Positions 34,201 to 39,719 of a DNA stretch of 39,719 bases are shown here, piece by piece; position 1 is the first letter of the stretch; each line of letters begins with the position of its first letter. The stretch is from an uncultured Bacilli bacterium (lineage in GTDB: Bacteria > Bacillota_I > Bacilli_A > RF39 > UBA660), in NCBI GenBank assembly GCA_944359885.1, contig CALVTC010000005.1:1-39719 (forward strand), given 5' to 3'. The position numbers were made by a program, and so were the translations under genes. The notes below the pieces were generated by a model. It ran no database searches. It was not told the origin of the DNA and saw nothing but the letters and a program-made list of their open reading frames with translations.

Positions 34201-34354
34201 AAGTGATAAGATTAAAGCTATGCTTGATAAGTATTATGATTATGTTATGGGAGAAGTCCTTGGTGATCAGTTAATTGTTGATGATAAACTTCCTTTTGAT
34301 GATAAGTTGAATGAGGAAGAAGTTTGTATTCGTGTGGAAAAGGTTAGAGATTAG
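31253..34354 (+). CDS. ileS: Isoleucyl-tRNA synthetase, class 2 (mupirocin-resistant type)
   Basis: This class I synthetase of 1033 residues charges tRNA-Ile. The class 2 (eukaryote-like) type is indicated by LRKIGLDTHGLPIE and its overall length and C-terminal layout. The editing-domain motif GTGIVHIAPAYG and KMSKS at 591-595 are normal. CxxC pairs (CPRC, CWRC, CPKC) suggest zinc sites. The HIGH position reads Gly55-Ile-His57-His58, that is GXHH rather than HXGH. This swap has been described in IleRS2 enzymes hyper-resistant to mupirocin. AGGAAGGAG at 31237-31245 selects ATG 31253; the longer frame from 31217 starts inside the T-box terminator. Confidence 0.95.
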   Translation: MEFKKLEKGSIHGVESKYVREWQEKNILEMTIDNRKDCPDFVFYDGPIYANAKPGIHHVFAKTIKDAFCKYKTMSGYRVLRKIGLDTHGLPIEVNVEKKLGFKNKSDIEKLGIEKFCEECKKETDSNIDEVKKVTDMMGQFIDCSNPYVTCSNDYIESEWWIVDELNKKGLIYHGNKVLPYCPRCGTELASHEVSQGYKEVSVNTVIVPFKVKDKDEYFLVWTTTPWTLMANVGLCVNPDLTYVKVSSRGYTFIVGESLASSVLGDDYEVLEKYQGKDLVGIKYEQLMPFVEVEGRCFEVLADGYVTDSDGTGIVHIAPAYGVDDSRVCQENGIGFVNPVGKDGCYTTGPWEGRLVTDPELEIDIIKWLKENDKLFKKQKMVHDYPHCWRCKQPLIYYAKPAWYVKTTAYKDEIIKQNKKIHWHPDYVGEKRFHNWLENMIDWGISRNRYWGCPLPIWTCSCGHFETIGSRQELKEKSVEDIDIDSLELHRPYVDRIHIKCPKCGSTMSRVSDVLDVWFDSGAMPYAQFHYPFENKELFAAQFPADFIAEGVDQTRGWFYVLLVLSTLISGESSFKNVVVNDMMLDAYGKKMSKSTGNIIDPVKIMTQYGADTIRFYMLYASPVWTPLKFDEEGVKEVYSKYISTFRNAYSFFEMYANADHVDPREYDIPVSKRELIDRWILSKLNKLVRDVQSAYQEYDLNKVTKLIVPFLNDDLSNWYIRSNRRRFWDSELTESKKAVYLTTYEVLVTLCKLCAPITPFITEEIYQRLTNEESVHLADMPVENTDLINDVVEERMDLVRDVCSLGRFAREEAAIKVRQPISHLILPKSDEVIIGDLLPVIKEELNVKDVIFKEDMSQYLEYVIKPNFKVLGKVLGPKVKLLSEVLNHLTTEQVTKLQNESLVVSLDGEDFTLTSDMVLISLKQKEGYASSSNQRTCVVLNTELSEDLILEGLAREFVRKVQSLRKEADFIITDHIIVTYHGSDKIKAMLDKYYDYVMGEVLGDQLIVDDKLPFDDKLNEEEVCIRVEKVRD

Positions 34355-34373
34355 AAAAATCTTTTCCTTTTTT
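34336..34373 (+). terminator. Intrinsic terminator of ileS
   Basis: GGAAAAG (34336-34342) pairs with CTTTTCC (34361-34367), with an inner AGATT/AATCT pairing, followed by a T run. It overlaps the last codons of ileS. Confidence 0.82.
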
Positions 34374-34802
34374 GTTAATAAGGAATATGCTTGTCTAAAA
34401 TACAAATAGAGACTTGATAAAAATGGTTGATACACGAACAAATGCATTATATGGTTTTTTCATTAGAAAGAAATATTATGGATAGAGTTTACTAGCATTA
34501 GTCAGATTAAGTTGACTTAAAAAACATTTGGTTGTAGTTGTTTTGTCTGTAATTACTATTTAGAAGAGAAAGAAACTTTATCTTGTTTTGGTATGATAAA
34601 GGACTTAAAATTAATATATAAATTATTTCTTTTAAAAGAAGTGAACTCTTGTAGTTTAAGGTGTTTGTTATTTAATCTGGGTGATACATTTAAAAGTATA
34701 AGAGAGAGAAAAATTATGATAGCGATATTGGGTCTATGAAACAGGAAAATATAAGAACTGTGACCAAGGAATTAAATTTACTTAATTCTTTTGTCTTATT
34801 TT
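34374..34802. other. Gene-free stretch of about 430 bases, possibly a decayed gene or unrecognised RNA
   Basis: No reading frame with a ribosome binding site was found. Short frames such as one starting ATG at 34423 (MVDTRTNALYG...) close after about 20 codons. On the - strand an open stretch without a start codon runs from about 34765 to a TAG at 34556. A self-complementary TTCTTTTAAAAGAA lies near 34630. No tRNA, riboswitch or known small-RNA signature was recognised. It is much longer than other gaps here that lack a leader RNA. Confidence 0.4.
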
Positions 34803-34811
34803 TGATATAAT
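34803..34811 (+). promoter_or_regulatory. Extended -10 promoter of the thioredoxin-like gene
   Basis: TGA-TATAAT (34803-34811) lies 23 bases before the start. No good -35 hexamer is at 17 bases. The upstream 18-mer 34777-34794 is identical to 478-495. Confidence 0.6.
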
Positions 34812-34834
34812 GGAACTAGAAAAGGGGAATTGAT

Positions 34835-35269
34835 ATGGAACGTAATGAAGAAGTAGAAGAAATCAAACATAAAATTCTTTTATGTGTTGTTGTCTTTATA
34901 TTTGTAGTTGCTATTGGTTTGATATTTGTCTTTAATCGATTTGGTTATGATAATGATGCTGTTTTAGATGCAGTTTATCATAAAGATAGTTTTGTTGTTT
35001 TTTTTCGTGATGATGCTTCGGAATGTCCTAATTGTGATATGGTTTTAGATACTTTAAATGAGTTGGGAGTTAGTTATTATAATTTTAATATTCGTAGTTC
35101 CAGTTATTCTGAAATATTAACAAAATTAAATATTAATTATGAAATAAAGGTTCCAGCGATTTATGTAATAGAAGAAGGTAGTGTTCGGTTTAATATTACA
35201 AATATTCAAAATAAAGAGAGTGTTCAATCTTTTGTTCAAAGTCATGATTTGGTATCTTTTTCTAATTAA
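34835..35269 (+). CDS. Membrane-anchored thioredoxin-fold protein
   Basis: This 144-residue protein has an N-terminal membrane anchor (about 13-35) and a short thioredoxin-like domain outside. It has the redox motif Cys64-Pro-Asn-Cys67 at the start of a helix, a preceding strand DSFVVFFRDDASE, and a likely cis-proline in VPAIYVIEEGS. The fold fits thiol-disulfide exchange on the cell surface, but the exact family (TlpA, DsbA or glutaredoxin-like) was not resolved. AAAGGGG at 34821-34827 supports the ATG. It is followed after 20 bases by the SDR gene, so it probably heads a three-gene operon. Confidence 0.75.
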   Translation: MERNEEVEEIKHKILLCVVVFIFVVAIGLIFVFNRFGYDNDAVLDAVYHKDSFVVFFRDDASECPNCDMVLDTLNELGVSYYNFNIRSSSYSEILTKLNINYEIKVPAIYVIEEGSVRFNITNIQNKESVQSFVQSHDLVSFSN

Positions 35270-35289
35270 GTGAGTTGTGAGGTGATGTT

Positions 35290-36033
35290 ATGTCTAAAGT
35301 AGTAGCTTTAATTACAGGTGCTAGTAGAGGAATTGGTCGAAGTATTGCGATAGAATTTGCGAAGGCGCATGTTAATGTTGTGATTCATTATCATAAGCAT
35401 GCTGTTATGGCTGAAGAACTTGCTAGAAATCTTATGGCGGATTATGGTGTAGATGTCTTATGTGTGAAGGCAGATATATCTGTTGAAGAAGAAGTAGTTT
35501 CTATGATAGATCAAGTAGTGGATATGTTTGGAAAGATTGATATTTTAGTAAATAATGCTGGTATATGTCAAGATAGTTTATTATTGGAAAAGTCTGTTGC
35601 TAGTTTTAGAAGAATTTTAGATGTCAATTTGATTGGAACGTATTTGTGTAGTAAATATGTAGCTAAAGTAATGTTAGATCGTGGTGGTGGAAAGATTATT
35701 AATATTTCTTCTACGAATGCTATTGATACTTATTATCCGGAGTCTTGTGATTATGATGCATCAAAAGCTGGTGTTATTTCTTTAACACATAATATGGCAC
35801 GTGAGTTTGCTCCTCATATTTTAGTTAATTGTGTTTGTCCAGGATGGGTAAAGACGGATATGAATGCTGGTTTATCAATTGAACAAATTCAAAAAGAAGA
35901 AGAAAAAATTTTACTGCATCGTTTTGCAGAAGCTGATGAAATCGCAAAAGTAGTTTTGTTTTTAGCAAGTTCTAAGGCAAGTTATATTAATGATTCTATT
36001 ATCCGTGTAGATGGCGGAAAATTTAATGGTTAG
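35290..36033 (+). CDS. Short-chain dehydrogenase/reductase, FabG-like
   Basis: This 247-residue NAD(P)H-dependent oxidoreductase has the classical SDR signature: cofactor motif TGASRGIG at 9-16, NNAG in the middle, a catalytic Ser in NISST (about 141), and Tyr155-x3-Lys159 in YDASK. The C-terminal CPGWVKTDM and DGGKF sequences are usual. Similarity in length and motifs is closest to 3-oxoacyl-ACP reductase (FabG), but no fatty-acid synthesis genes are nearby and SDR substrates cannot be read from motifs. An Arg at the position after TGAS suggests NADPH preference. GAGGTGAT precedes the ATG. Confidence 0.88.
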   Translation: MSKVVALITGASRGIGRSIAIEFAKAHVNVVIHYHKHAVMAEELARNLMADYGVDVLCVKADISVEEEVVSMIDQVVDMFGKIDILVNNAGICQDSLLLEKSVASFRRILDVNLIGTYLCSKYVAKVMLDRGGGKIINISSTNAIDTYYPESCDYDASKAGVISLTHNMAREFAPHILVNCVCPGWVKTDMNAGLSIEQIQKEEEKILLHRFAEADEIAKVVLFLASSKASYINDSIIRVDGGKFNG

Positions 36034-36049
36034 AATAGGAAGTGTTTTT

Positions 36050-37300
36050 ATGTATCAAGATTTAGGAATTAGTGAAAAGGTTGTTCAACTTGTAGAAGAA
36101 GCTGAACAGGATTGTAAAGAAGAGTTTTTAAAGTTAGAAAAGAATGGTTATTATAATAGTTTGAAAGTATTGTCTAGTTTTCATAAAAATGAAATAACAG
36201 AGTCTCATTTTAATGCTACTACTGGTTATGGTTATAATGATTTAGGTAGAGAGGGAATTGAGGCAGTTTTTCGTGATGTATTAGGTGCTGAGAAAGCCTT
36301 GGTTCGTAGTCAATTTATTTCTGGTTCTCATGCTCTTACTGTTTGTTTTTTTGCTTTACTTCGTCCTGGTGACTTGTTACTTAGTATTAGTGGTAAACCA
36401 TATGACACTTTGGATCAAGTGATTGGTTTAGAAGAGAATCCAAGCTCTTTAAAAAGTTTTGGTATTTTCTATGATCAAATTGATTTAGTAGATGATGATT
36501 TTAATTATTCTGCAATTGAAGAGTATTTAAAAACTCATAAGGTAAAAGTTATTGAAATTCAAAGAAGTAAAGGTTATTCTACTAGAAAGAGTCTTTCTAT
36601 TGATAAAGTAGAGAAGGTTATTTCTTTAATTAAGAAAGTAGATCCCGAAGTGGTTGTTATGGTTGATAATTGTTATTGTGAAATGGTTGGATTAAAGGAA
36701 CCTACAGAAGTTGGTGCTGATGTTATGGTTGGTTCTTTGATTAAAAACTTAGGTGGTGGTATTGCTCCTAATGGTGCTTATATTGCTGGTAGAAGTGATT
36801 TAGTTGATTTGTGTGCAGAACGCTTAACATTACCAGGTGAGGGTGCTGATGTGGGACCTACTCTAGGTATTAATAAACAACTTTTACAAGGAATTTTTAT
36901 GGCACCAAGTGTTGTTACTTCTGCTTTGAAGACAGCAGTTCTTGCTAGTCGTGTGTTAGAAAAATTGGGATATGATGTTGAGCCTAAATATCAGGATGAA
37001 CGTGTTGATATTGTGCAAAATATTATTTTCCGTAATCCTGATAAATTGATTTGTTTTACTAGAGGTATTCAAGAAGGATCTCCTATTGATTCTAATGCAG
37101 TAGTCGAAGCGTCTGATATGCCTGGTTATTTGGATCCAGTTGTTATGGCAAGTGGTGCTTTTACGCAAGGATCTTCTATTGAACTTTCTTGTGATGGTCC
37201 AGTGCGTGAACCTTATATTGCTTATATGCAAGGAGCTCTTACTTATGATTATGGAAAACTTGGTTTGATGAAAGCTGTTGATACTTTACTTAAACAATAG
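36050..37300 (+). CDS. YnbB/aluminium-resistance-type PLP enzyme (methionine gamma-lyase-like)
   Basis: This 416-residue fold-type I PLP enzyme of the Met_gamma_lyase (YnbB) family has HFNATTGYGYNDLGREG near 55, the cofactor-ring region with RSQFISGSHALT, and the Schiff-base lysine Lys232 in SLIKNLGGG. Members are annotated as carbon-sulfur lyases or aluminium resistance proteins; the natural reaction is not firmly known. AGGAAGTG at 36037-36044 favours ATG 36050 over ATG 36011, which lies inside the preceding SDR gene. It follows that gene by 16 bases. Confidence 0.88.
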   Translation: MYQDLGISEKVVQLVEEAEQDCKEEFLKLEKNGYYNSLKVLSSFHKNEITESHFNATTGYGYNDLGREGIEAVFRDVLGAEKALVRSQFISGSHALTVCFFALLRPGDLLLSISGKPYDTLDQVIGLEENPSSLKSFGIFYDQIDLVDDDFNYSAIEEYLKTHKVKVIEIQRSKGYSTRKSLSIDKVEKVISLIKKVDPEVVVMVDNCYCEMVGLKEPTEVGADVMVGSLIKNLGGGIAPNGAYIAGRSDLVDLCAERLTLPGEGADVGPTLGINKQLLQGIFMAPSVVTSALKTAVLASRVLEKLGYDVEPKYQDERVDIVQNIIFRNPDKLICFTRGIQEGSPIDSNAVVEASDMPGYLDPVVMASGAFTQGSSIELSCDGPVREPYIAYMQGALTYDYGKLGLMKAVDTLLKQ

Positions 37301-37351
37301 GAATGTTTTAAAATTTATATTGTTAGCTGTTGGAAAGAATTATGATTTCGT

Positions 37352-37379
37352 TCATATTCTTTTTTTTTGTACATATAGT
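37352..37379 (+). promoter_or_regulatory. Candidate sigma-E (mother-cell sporulation) promoter of spoIIIAH
   Basis: TCATATT (37352-37358) matches the sigma-E -35 consensus KMATATT at all seven positions. After 13 bases, CATATAGT (37372-37379) matches CATACAMT at six of eight. It lies 12 bases before the ribosome binding site. The assignment uses B. subtilis consensus sequences. Confidence 0.5.
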
Positions 37380-37403
37380 TTATTAGAACTAAGGAGGAGT
37401 CGT

Positions 37404-37910
37404 ATGATAAATAAACAAAATCTATGGTTTTTGACGTTGTTTAGTTTAATTTTGGTACTTAGTGTTTACTATATTACTATGCCTAATGATTTACTTACGA
37501 AAGCAGTGACTACAGAAGAGAAGGAGACTAAAGATGAAGAAGTAAAAGATACAGTAGAGGAGGTCTCATCTTTAACAGCAATGAGAGTCAGTTTGGAGGA
37601 AGAACGACAGGGATTGATGGATGATTTACAAGAACAGTTAACAAGTGATACCATTAGTAGTGAAGAGAAAAATAATGCATATGAACAATTAAAATATTTA
37701 AATACTTTACAGAGTAAAGAAGAAGAGTTAGAAAAGCAGATTAAAAAGGAATTAAAGTTAGATTCCTTTGTTAAAATTGATAATACTAATGTTTCTGTTG
37801 TTTGCGTTTCCTCTAAACACGATAGTAGTTTAGCGAATAGTATCATGAGATTGATTCAGTCTGGATATGAAGAGAAGATGTATATTACGGTTAAGTTTCA
37901 AAAAGCTTAG
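37404..37910 (+). CDS. spoIIIAH: SpoIIIAH-like sporulation protein
   Basis: This 168-residue protein has one N-terminal membrane segment (NLWFLTLFSLILVLSVYYIT), a long charged coiled region (about 30-115) and a small C-terminal alpha/beta (ring-building motif/YscJ-like) domain ending SVVCVSSKHDSSLANSIMRLI. This arrangement matches SpoIIIAH, the mother-cell component of the channel joined to SpoIIQ in the engulfed forespore. It is shorter than the B. subtilis protein (about 218 residues). AAGGAGG at 37391-37397 selects ATG 37404 over the longer frame from 37278. The other spoIIIA genes (AA to AG) are not upstream, so this copy is an orphan. Confidence 0.82.
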   Translation: MINKQNLWFLTLFSLILVLSVYYITMPNDLLTKAVTTEEKETKDEEVKDTVEEVSSLTAMRVSLEEERQGLMDDLQEQLTSDTISSEEKNNAYEQLKYLNTLQSKEEELEKQIKKELKLDSFVKIDNTNVSVVCVSSKHDSSLANSIMRLIQSGYEEKMYITVKFQKA

Positions 37911-37917
37911 GTAAATG

Positions 37918-37953
37918 CATACAACAAAGTATTTTATTTACATAGAATACTTT
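37918..37953 (+). promoter_or_regulatory. Possible sporulation-type -10 box and hairpin before gerE
   Basis: CATACAAC (37918-37925) matches the sigma-E -10 consensus CATACAMT at seven of eight positions, though its -35 region is poor. Directly after it, AAAGTATT (37926-37933) pairs with AATACTTT (37946-37953), ending next to the ribosome binding site AGGTGG (37954-37959). The hairpin could affect gerE translation or be a weak terminator of spoIIIAH. Confidence 0.35.
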
Positions 37954-37966
37954 AGGTGGTGCGAAT

Positions 37967-38173
37967 ATGGCAAATGGAATATTAACCGCTAGAGAAAGAG
38001 AGATTTTTGAGTTGTTGATACAGAATATGACAACAAGAGAAATTGCTAATAAGTTACATATTAGTGAAAAGACAATTAGAAACCATATTTCTAATACGAT
38101 GCAGAAATTGGGAGTAAATGGTCGAGCTGCTGCGGTTGTAGAATTATTAAAATTAAATGAGTTATCTTTATAA
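37967..38173 (+). CDS. gerE: GerE-like stand-alone LuxR-type HTH regulator
   Basis: This 68-residue protein consists only of the LuxR/GerE DNA-binding domain: LTAREREIFELLIQN, then the helix-turn-helix TTREIANKLHISEKTIRNHISN and the dimer helix MQKLGVNGRAAAV. Free-standing proteins of this size are typical of GerE (74 residues in B. subtilis), which tunes late mother-cell transcription together with sigma-K. Its position between SpoIIIAH-like and GerM-like genes supports a sporulation role. Orthology rather than another small LuxR-type regulator is inference. AGGTGG precedes the ATG. Confidence 0.85.
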   Translation: MANGILTAREREIFELLIQNMTTREIANKLHISEKTIRNHISNTMQKLGVNGRAAAVVELLKLNELSL

Positions 38174-38198
38174 ATCGTACTAAAATGGTACGATTTTT
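38172..38198 (+). terminator. Hairpin/terminator after gerE
   Basis: AAATCGTAC (38172-38180) pairs perfectly with GTACGATTT (38188-38196) around a seven-base loop. The T tract is short (five in all), so termination may be partial. Confidence 0.7.
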
Positions 38199-38221
38199 CA
38201 TATACTTTTCTAGGTGATTGT

Positions 38222-39178
38222 ATGCTTAAATCTAGGGCCATTCGTAAAATTTTTATTACGACGTTATCGTTGTTTTTATTTTTATTTGTTTACTCTTTAC
38301 CAACACTTGATGATAGTTATACCCTTCGAACAAATTTGGAGATTGAAAGTACTACAGGACTTGCGACTGATAATATTTATTTATTAAATGATGATGGGTA
38401 CTTGGTTAAAAGTAGAATTTTATTGGAGGAAAGTCAATTAGAAAAGAAAATTTCGGAGATTTTAGCACAGTTAACAGTTCGAGATGAAAATAATTTTCCA
38501 AAGGGATTAAATCCTTATATCCCGAAAGATACAAAAGTGTTGAATATTTTGTGTGGAGAGAATGTAGTAACGATTGATTTTTCTAAGGAGTTTTTAGAAA
38601 TGTCAGTTTCTTTGGAGAAACAAATTATTTCTGGTATTGTTTATAGTATTATGGATTTAGGGGATATTGAAGGTGTTATTTTATTGGTAGAAGGAGAGGT
38701 TTTAGGAGAGTATCCTAATACTCATGAAACACTTCCTAGTCCACTTACAAAAGATATTGGTATTAATAAAGAGTATTATTTAACTTCTAGAAATGATATA
38801 TCTAAGGTTGTTGTTTATTATTTATCTAGAGTTGATGATGAAATTTATTATGTTCCTGTTACTAAATATTTGAATGATGATAGGGATAAAATAAAAATTA
38901 TTATTGATGAGTTGTCTAGCAGTTATATTTATGAGTCTAATTTAATGAGTTTTTTGCATAGTAATGTTGAGCTTTTAGATTATTATGAACAAGAAAATGT
39001 GTTGTTTTTAAATTTTAATGATTATTTATTTGATAATAACGATAAAGTTTTAGAGGAAGTTTTATATAGTATTTCTTATTCGGTATTTGATAATTATGAT
39101 GTGTCTATGGTAATGTTTGAAGTAAATGATACATATGTTGGTCAGGTATCTCGGGATGGAGAGGTTTTGGAGAAATAG
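38222..39178 (+). CDS. gerM: GerM-like sporulation/germination protein (two GerMN domains)
   Basis: This 318-residue protein has an N-terminal membrane or signal segment (about 9-27) and two tandem GerMN domains (about 45-165 and 185-310). The first has GLNPYIPKDTKVLNI, VVTIDFSKEF and GDIEGVILLVEG; the second repeats the pattern with LFLNFNDYLFD. In B. subtilis, GerM is needed with SpoIIIAH-SpoIIQ for the channel complex and for peptidoglycan steps of spore formation, so its place near a spoIIIAH-like gene makes sense. No lipobox is seen, unlike B. subtilis GerM. AGGTGATT precedes the ATG. A CATATACT at 38199-38206 resembles a sigma-E -10 box but is very close to the start. Confidence 0.85.
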   Translation: MLKSRAIRKIFITTLSLFLFLFVYSLPTLDDSYTLRTNLEIESTTGLATDNIYLLNDDGYLVKSRILLEESQLEKKISEILAQLTVRDENNFPKGLNPYIPKDTKVLNILCGENVVTIDFSKEFLEMSVSLEKQIISGIVYSIMDLGDIEGVILLVEGEVLGEYPNTHETLPSPLTKDIGINKEYYLTSRNDISKVVVYYLSRVDDEIYYVPVTKYLNDDRDKIKIIIDELSSSYIYESNLMSFLHSNVELLDYYEQENVLFLNFNDYLFDNNDKVLEEVLYSISYSVFDNYDVSMVMFEVNDTYVGQVSRDGEVLEK

Positions 39179-39198
39179 GGTCTTGGACTCTTTTTTTC
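39177..39198 (+). terminator. Intrinsic terminator of gerM
   Basis: AGGGTC (39177-39182) pairs with GACTCT (39186-39191, one G-T pair) around TTG, followed by a T run. Confidence 0.8.
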
Positions 39199-39216
39199 TT
39201 TTCTTATAAAAAGGTA

Positions 39217-39245
39217 TTGCAACAAAGGGGAATTTATTGTATAAT
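39217..39245 (+). promoter_or_regulatory. Sigma-A promoter of tRNA-Arg
   Basis: TTGCAA (39217-39222), a 17-base spacer and perfect TATAAT (39240-39245), 20 bases before the tRNA. Confidence 0.9.
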
Positions 39246-39265
39246 TTAACTTGTCGATGAGTTAT

Positions 39266-39342
39266 GTCTGCGTAGCTCAGCTGGATAGAGCAATCGCCTT
39301 CTAAGCGATCGGCCAGGCGTTCGAGTCGCCTCGCGGACACCA
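39266..39342 (+). tRNA. tRNA-Arg (TCT)
   Basis: Acceptor GTCTGCG pairs with CGCGGAC (one T-G pair). The anticodon arm ATCGC-CTTCTAA-GCGAT gives TCT. The T arm contains GTTCGAG and CCA is encoded at 39340-39342. The 3' side borders an integrase remnant, so this gene probably served as an integration site. Confidence 0.95.
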
Positions 39343-39351
39343 TTTGAAATT

Positions 39352-39378
39352 AAACCCTTGTATATCAAGGGTTTTATT
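39352..39378 (+). terminator. Intrinsic terminator of tRNA-Arg
   Basis: AAACCCTTG (39352-39360) pairs with CAAGGGTTT (39366-39374) around TATAT, followed by T-rich bases. Confidence 0.9.
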
Positions 39379-39392
39379 ATTTTTATTTGATT

Positions 39393-39414
39393 TTACCTCT
39401 TATTTACCTCTTAT
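39393..39414. repeat. Two tandem copies of an 11-base repeat beside the integrase tail
   Basis: TTACCTCTTAT is repeated exactly at 39393-39403 and 39404-39414, directly beyond the end of the integrase remnant and about 50 bases from tRNA-Arg. Short direct repeats in this position are often arm-type integrase binding sites. That role is inferred. Confidence 0.6.
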
Positions 39415-39415
39415 T

Positions 39416-39553
39416 TTATTTAAGTTTTAAGTTATTTAATGTATTAACAATGTTACTACGCTTGGTTTCAAACATATGATAATATGTTTTTCTAACTACT
39501 TCTACAGAATCTCCTGATTTATCAGCTACTTCATATTCATCGCATCCTATTTC
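39416..39553 (-). pseudogene. C-terminal remnant of a tyrosine recombinase (phage-type integrase)
   Basis: On the - strand 45 codons read EIGCDEYEVADKSGDSVEVV, then RKTYYHMFETKRSNIVNTLN and a short end. Tyr-containing TYYHMF after a GD/GH-type turn is the final active-site box (RLGHxxxxxTxxxYxHLF pattern) of tyrosine integrases, with the His of GH replaced by Asp, as in some families. A TGA lies directly before the first codon and a terminator stem beyond it, so the rest of the gene is gone. The remnant ends 74 bases from tRNA-Arg, the usual place of an integrase in an element inserted at a tRNA 3' end. Confidence 0.75.
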
Positions 39554-39557
39554 TCAT

Positions 39558-39593
39558 AAAAAAAGTTCTCTAGAGTAGTCTAGAGAATTTTTT
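39558..39593. terminator. Bidirectional intrinsic terminator in the element remnant
   Basis: TTCTCTAGA (39566-39574) and TCTAGAGAA (39579-39587) form a perfect stem around GTAG, flanked by an A run (39558-39564) and a T run (39588-39593), so it can act on both strands. It now sits against the broken 5' side of the integrase remnant. Confidence 0.85.
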
Positions 39594-39719
39594 ATCGAAT
39601 ATTAATTTTTATTTATAGTCTATAACTTGATAAATTTCTATCTTTTTTTTCATCATAATCTATTTCATAAAGGTAGTAACTTTATGATGACAAATTTCGC
39701 AACTTTTCTATTCTTTACT
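39594..39719 (-). other. Possible frameshifted coding scrap from the integrated element
   Basis: On the - strand, one frame (39707 to 39663) reads KSCEICHHKVTTFMK and stops. A second frame, shifted by one base, runs from 39681 to a TAA at 39613 and reads YYLYEIDYDEKKDRNLSSYRL. Joined, they look like a small zinc-ribbon-type phage protein broken by a frameshift. The window ends here, so this is weakly supported. Confidence 0.3.

Noticed and set aside
37278-37403. Extended N-terminus of the SpoIIIAH-like protein from 37278
   Set aside because: It overlaps the end of the YnbB-like gene, lacks a ribosome binding site and would place a strange hydrophobic segment before the true membrane anchor at 37404.
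38199-38206. Sigma-E -10 box CATATACT for gerM
   Set aside because: The matching -35 region is poor and the transcript would start inside the ribosome binding site, so it is mentioned only in the gerM entry.
529-39178. Genetic code 4 (TGA as Trp)
   Set aside because: All large genes, including the 2554-residue glucan synthase with many Trp codons, are uninterrupted under the standard code. The only in-frame TGA of note is before the integrase remnant, which is already broken.
1-39719. CRISPR array, rRNA operon, or intact insertion sequence
   Set aside because: No regularly spaced repeats, rRNA-like segments, transposase frames or terminal inverted repeats were seen.

Overview
The window is a strongly AT-rich chromosomal segment of a Gram-positive bacterium. 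Every recognisable protein gene is on the + strand. T-box leaders in front of asnS and ileS, SepF and DivIVA followed by ileS, two sortases with LPXTG-type pilins, AGGAGG-like ribosome binding sites and three sporulation-type genes (SpoIIIAH-like, GerE-like, GerM-like) all indicate a low-GC Bacillota, probably a host-associated member of the Bacilli/Erysipelotrichia side. I cannot name the species. Of 27 intact or near-intact genes, about half stop with TAA, half with TAG and none with TGA.

Layout: 1-441 is a tRNA cluster (Ile partial, Asn, Glu, Ser). 529-8193 is a giant cyclic beta-1,2-glucan synthase-like enzyme. 8293-12667 is an apparent operon: glucose-6-phosphate isomerase, PAP2 phosphatase, HAD phosphatase and a membrane-anchored arylsulfotransferase-like protein. 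12728-19125 is a sortase-assembled pilus operon: strong promoter, folded leader RNA, three surface proteins in overlapping frames, a class C and a class B sortase, terminator. 19130-21330 is a separate unit for a von Willebrand A adhesin interrupted by one in-frame TAG. 21366-24916 holds an RluA pseudouridine synthase, a Ppx/GppA-like protein and T-box-controlled asnS. 24955-27903 holds a transglutaminase-like protein of unknown role, a PP2C phosphatase and a lipoprotein. 27978-34373 holds a HerA-like ATPase, sepF, divIVA and T-box-controlled ileS of the mupirocin-resistant class 2 type. A roughly 430-base stretch with no gene follows. 34835-37300 carries a thioredoxin-like membrane protein, an SDR reductase and a YnbB-like PLP enzyme. 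37352-39198 is a small sporulation group. The window ends with tRNA-Arg and the debris of an integrated element (integrase tail, tandem repeat, terminator, frameshifted scrap).

How parts work together: the pilus operon encodes its shaft, probable base and tip or ancillary proteins plus the enzymes that link and anchor them, and the neighbouring broken vWA protein may be a lost or switched adhesin. SepF and DivIVA act at the division septum next to ileS, as in many Bacillota. The two synthetase genes are each controlled by uncharged cognate tRNA. The most notable points are an IleRS2 whose HIGH motif is rearranged to GIHH, a multi-branched leader RNA on the pilus operon, the in-frame stop in the adhesin, a sigma-E-like promoter before an orphan spoIIIAH, and an integrase remnant beside tRNA-Arg.
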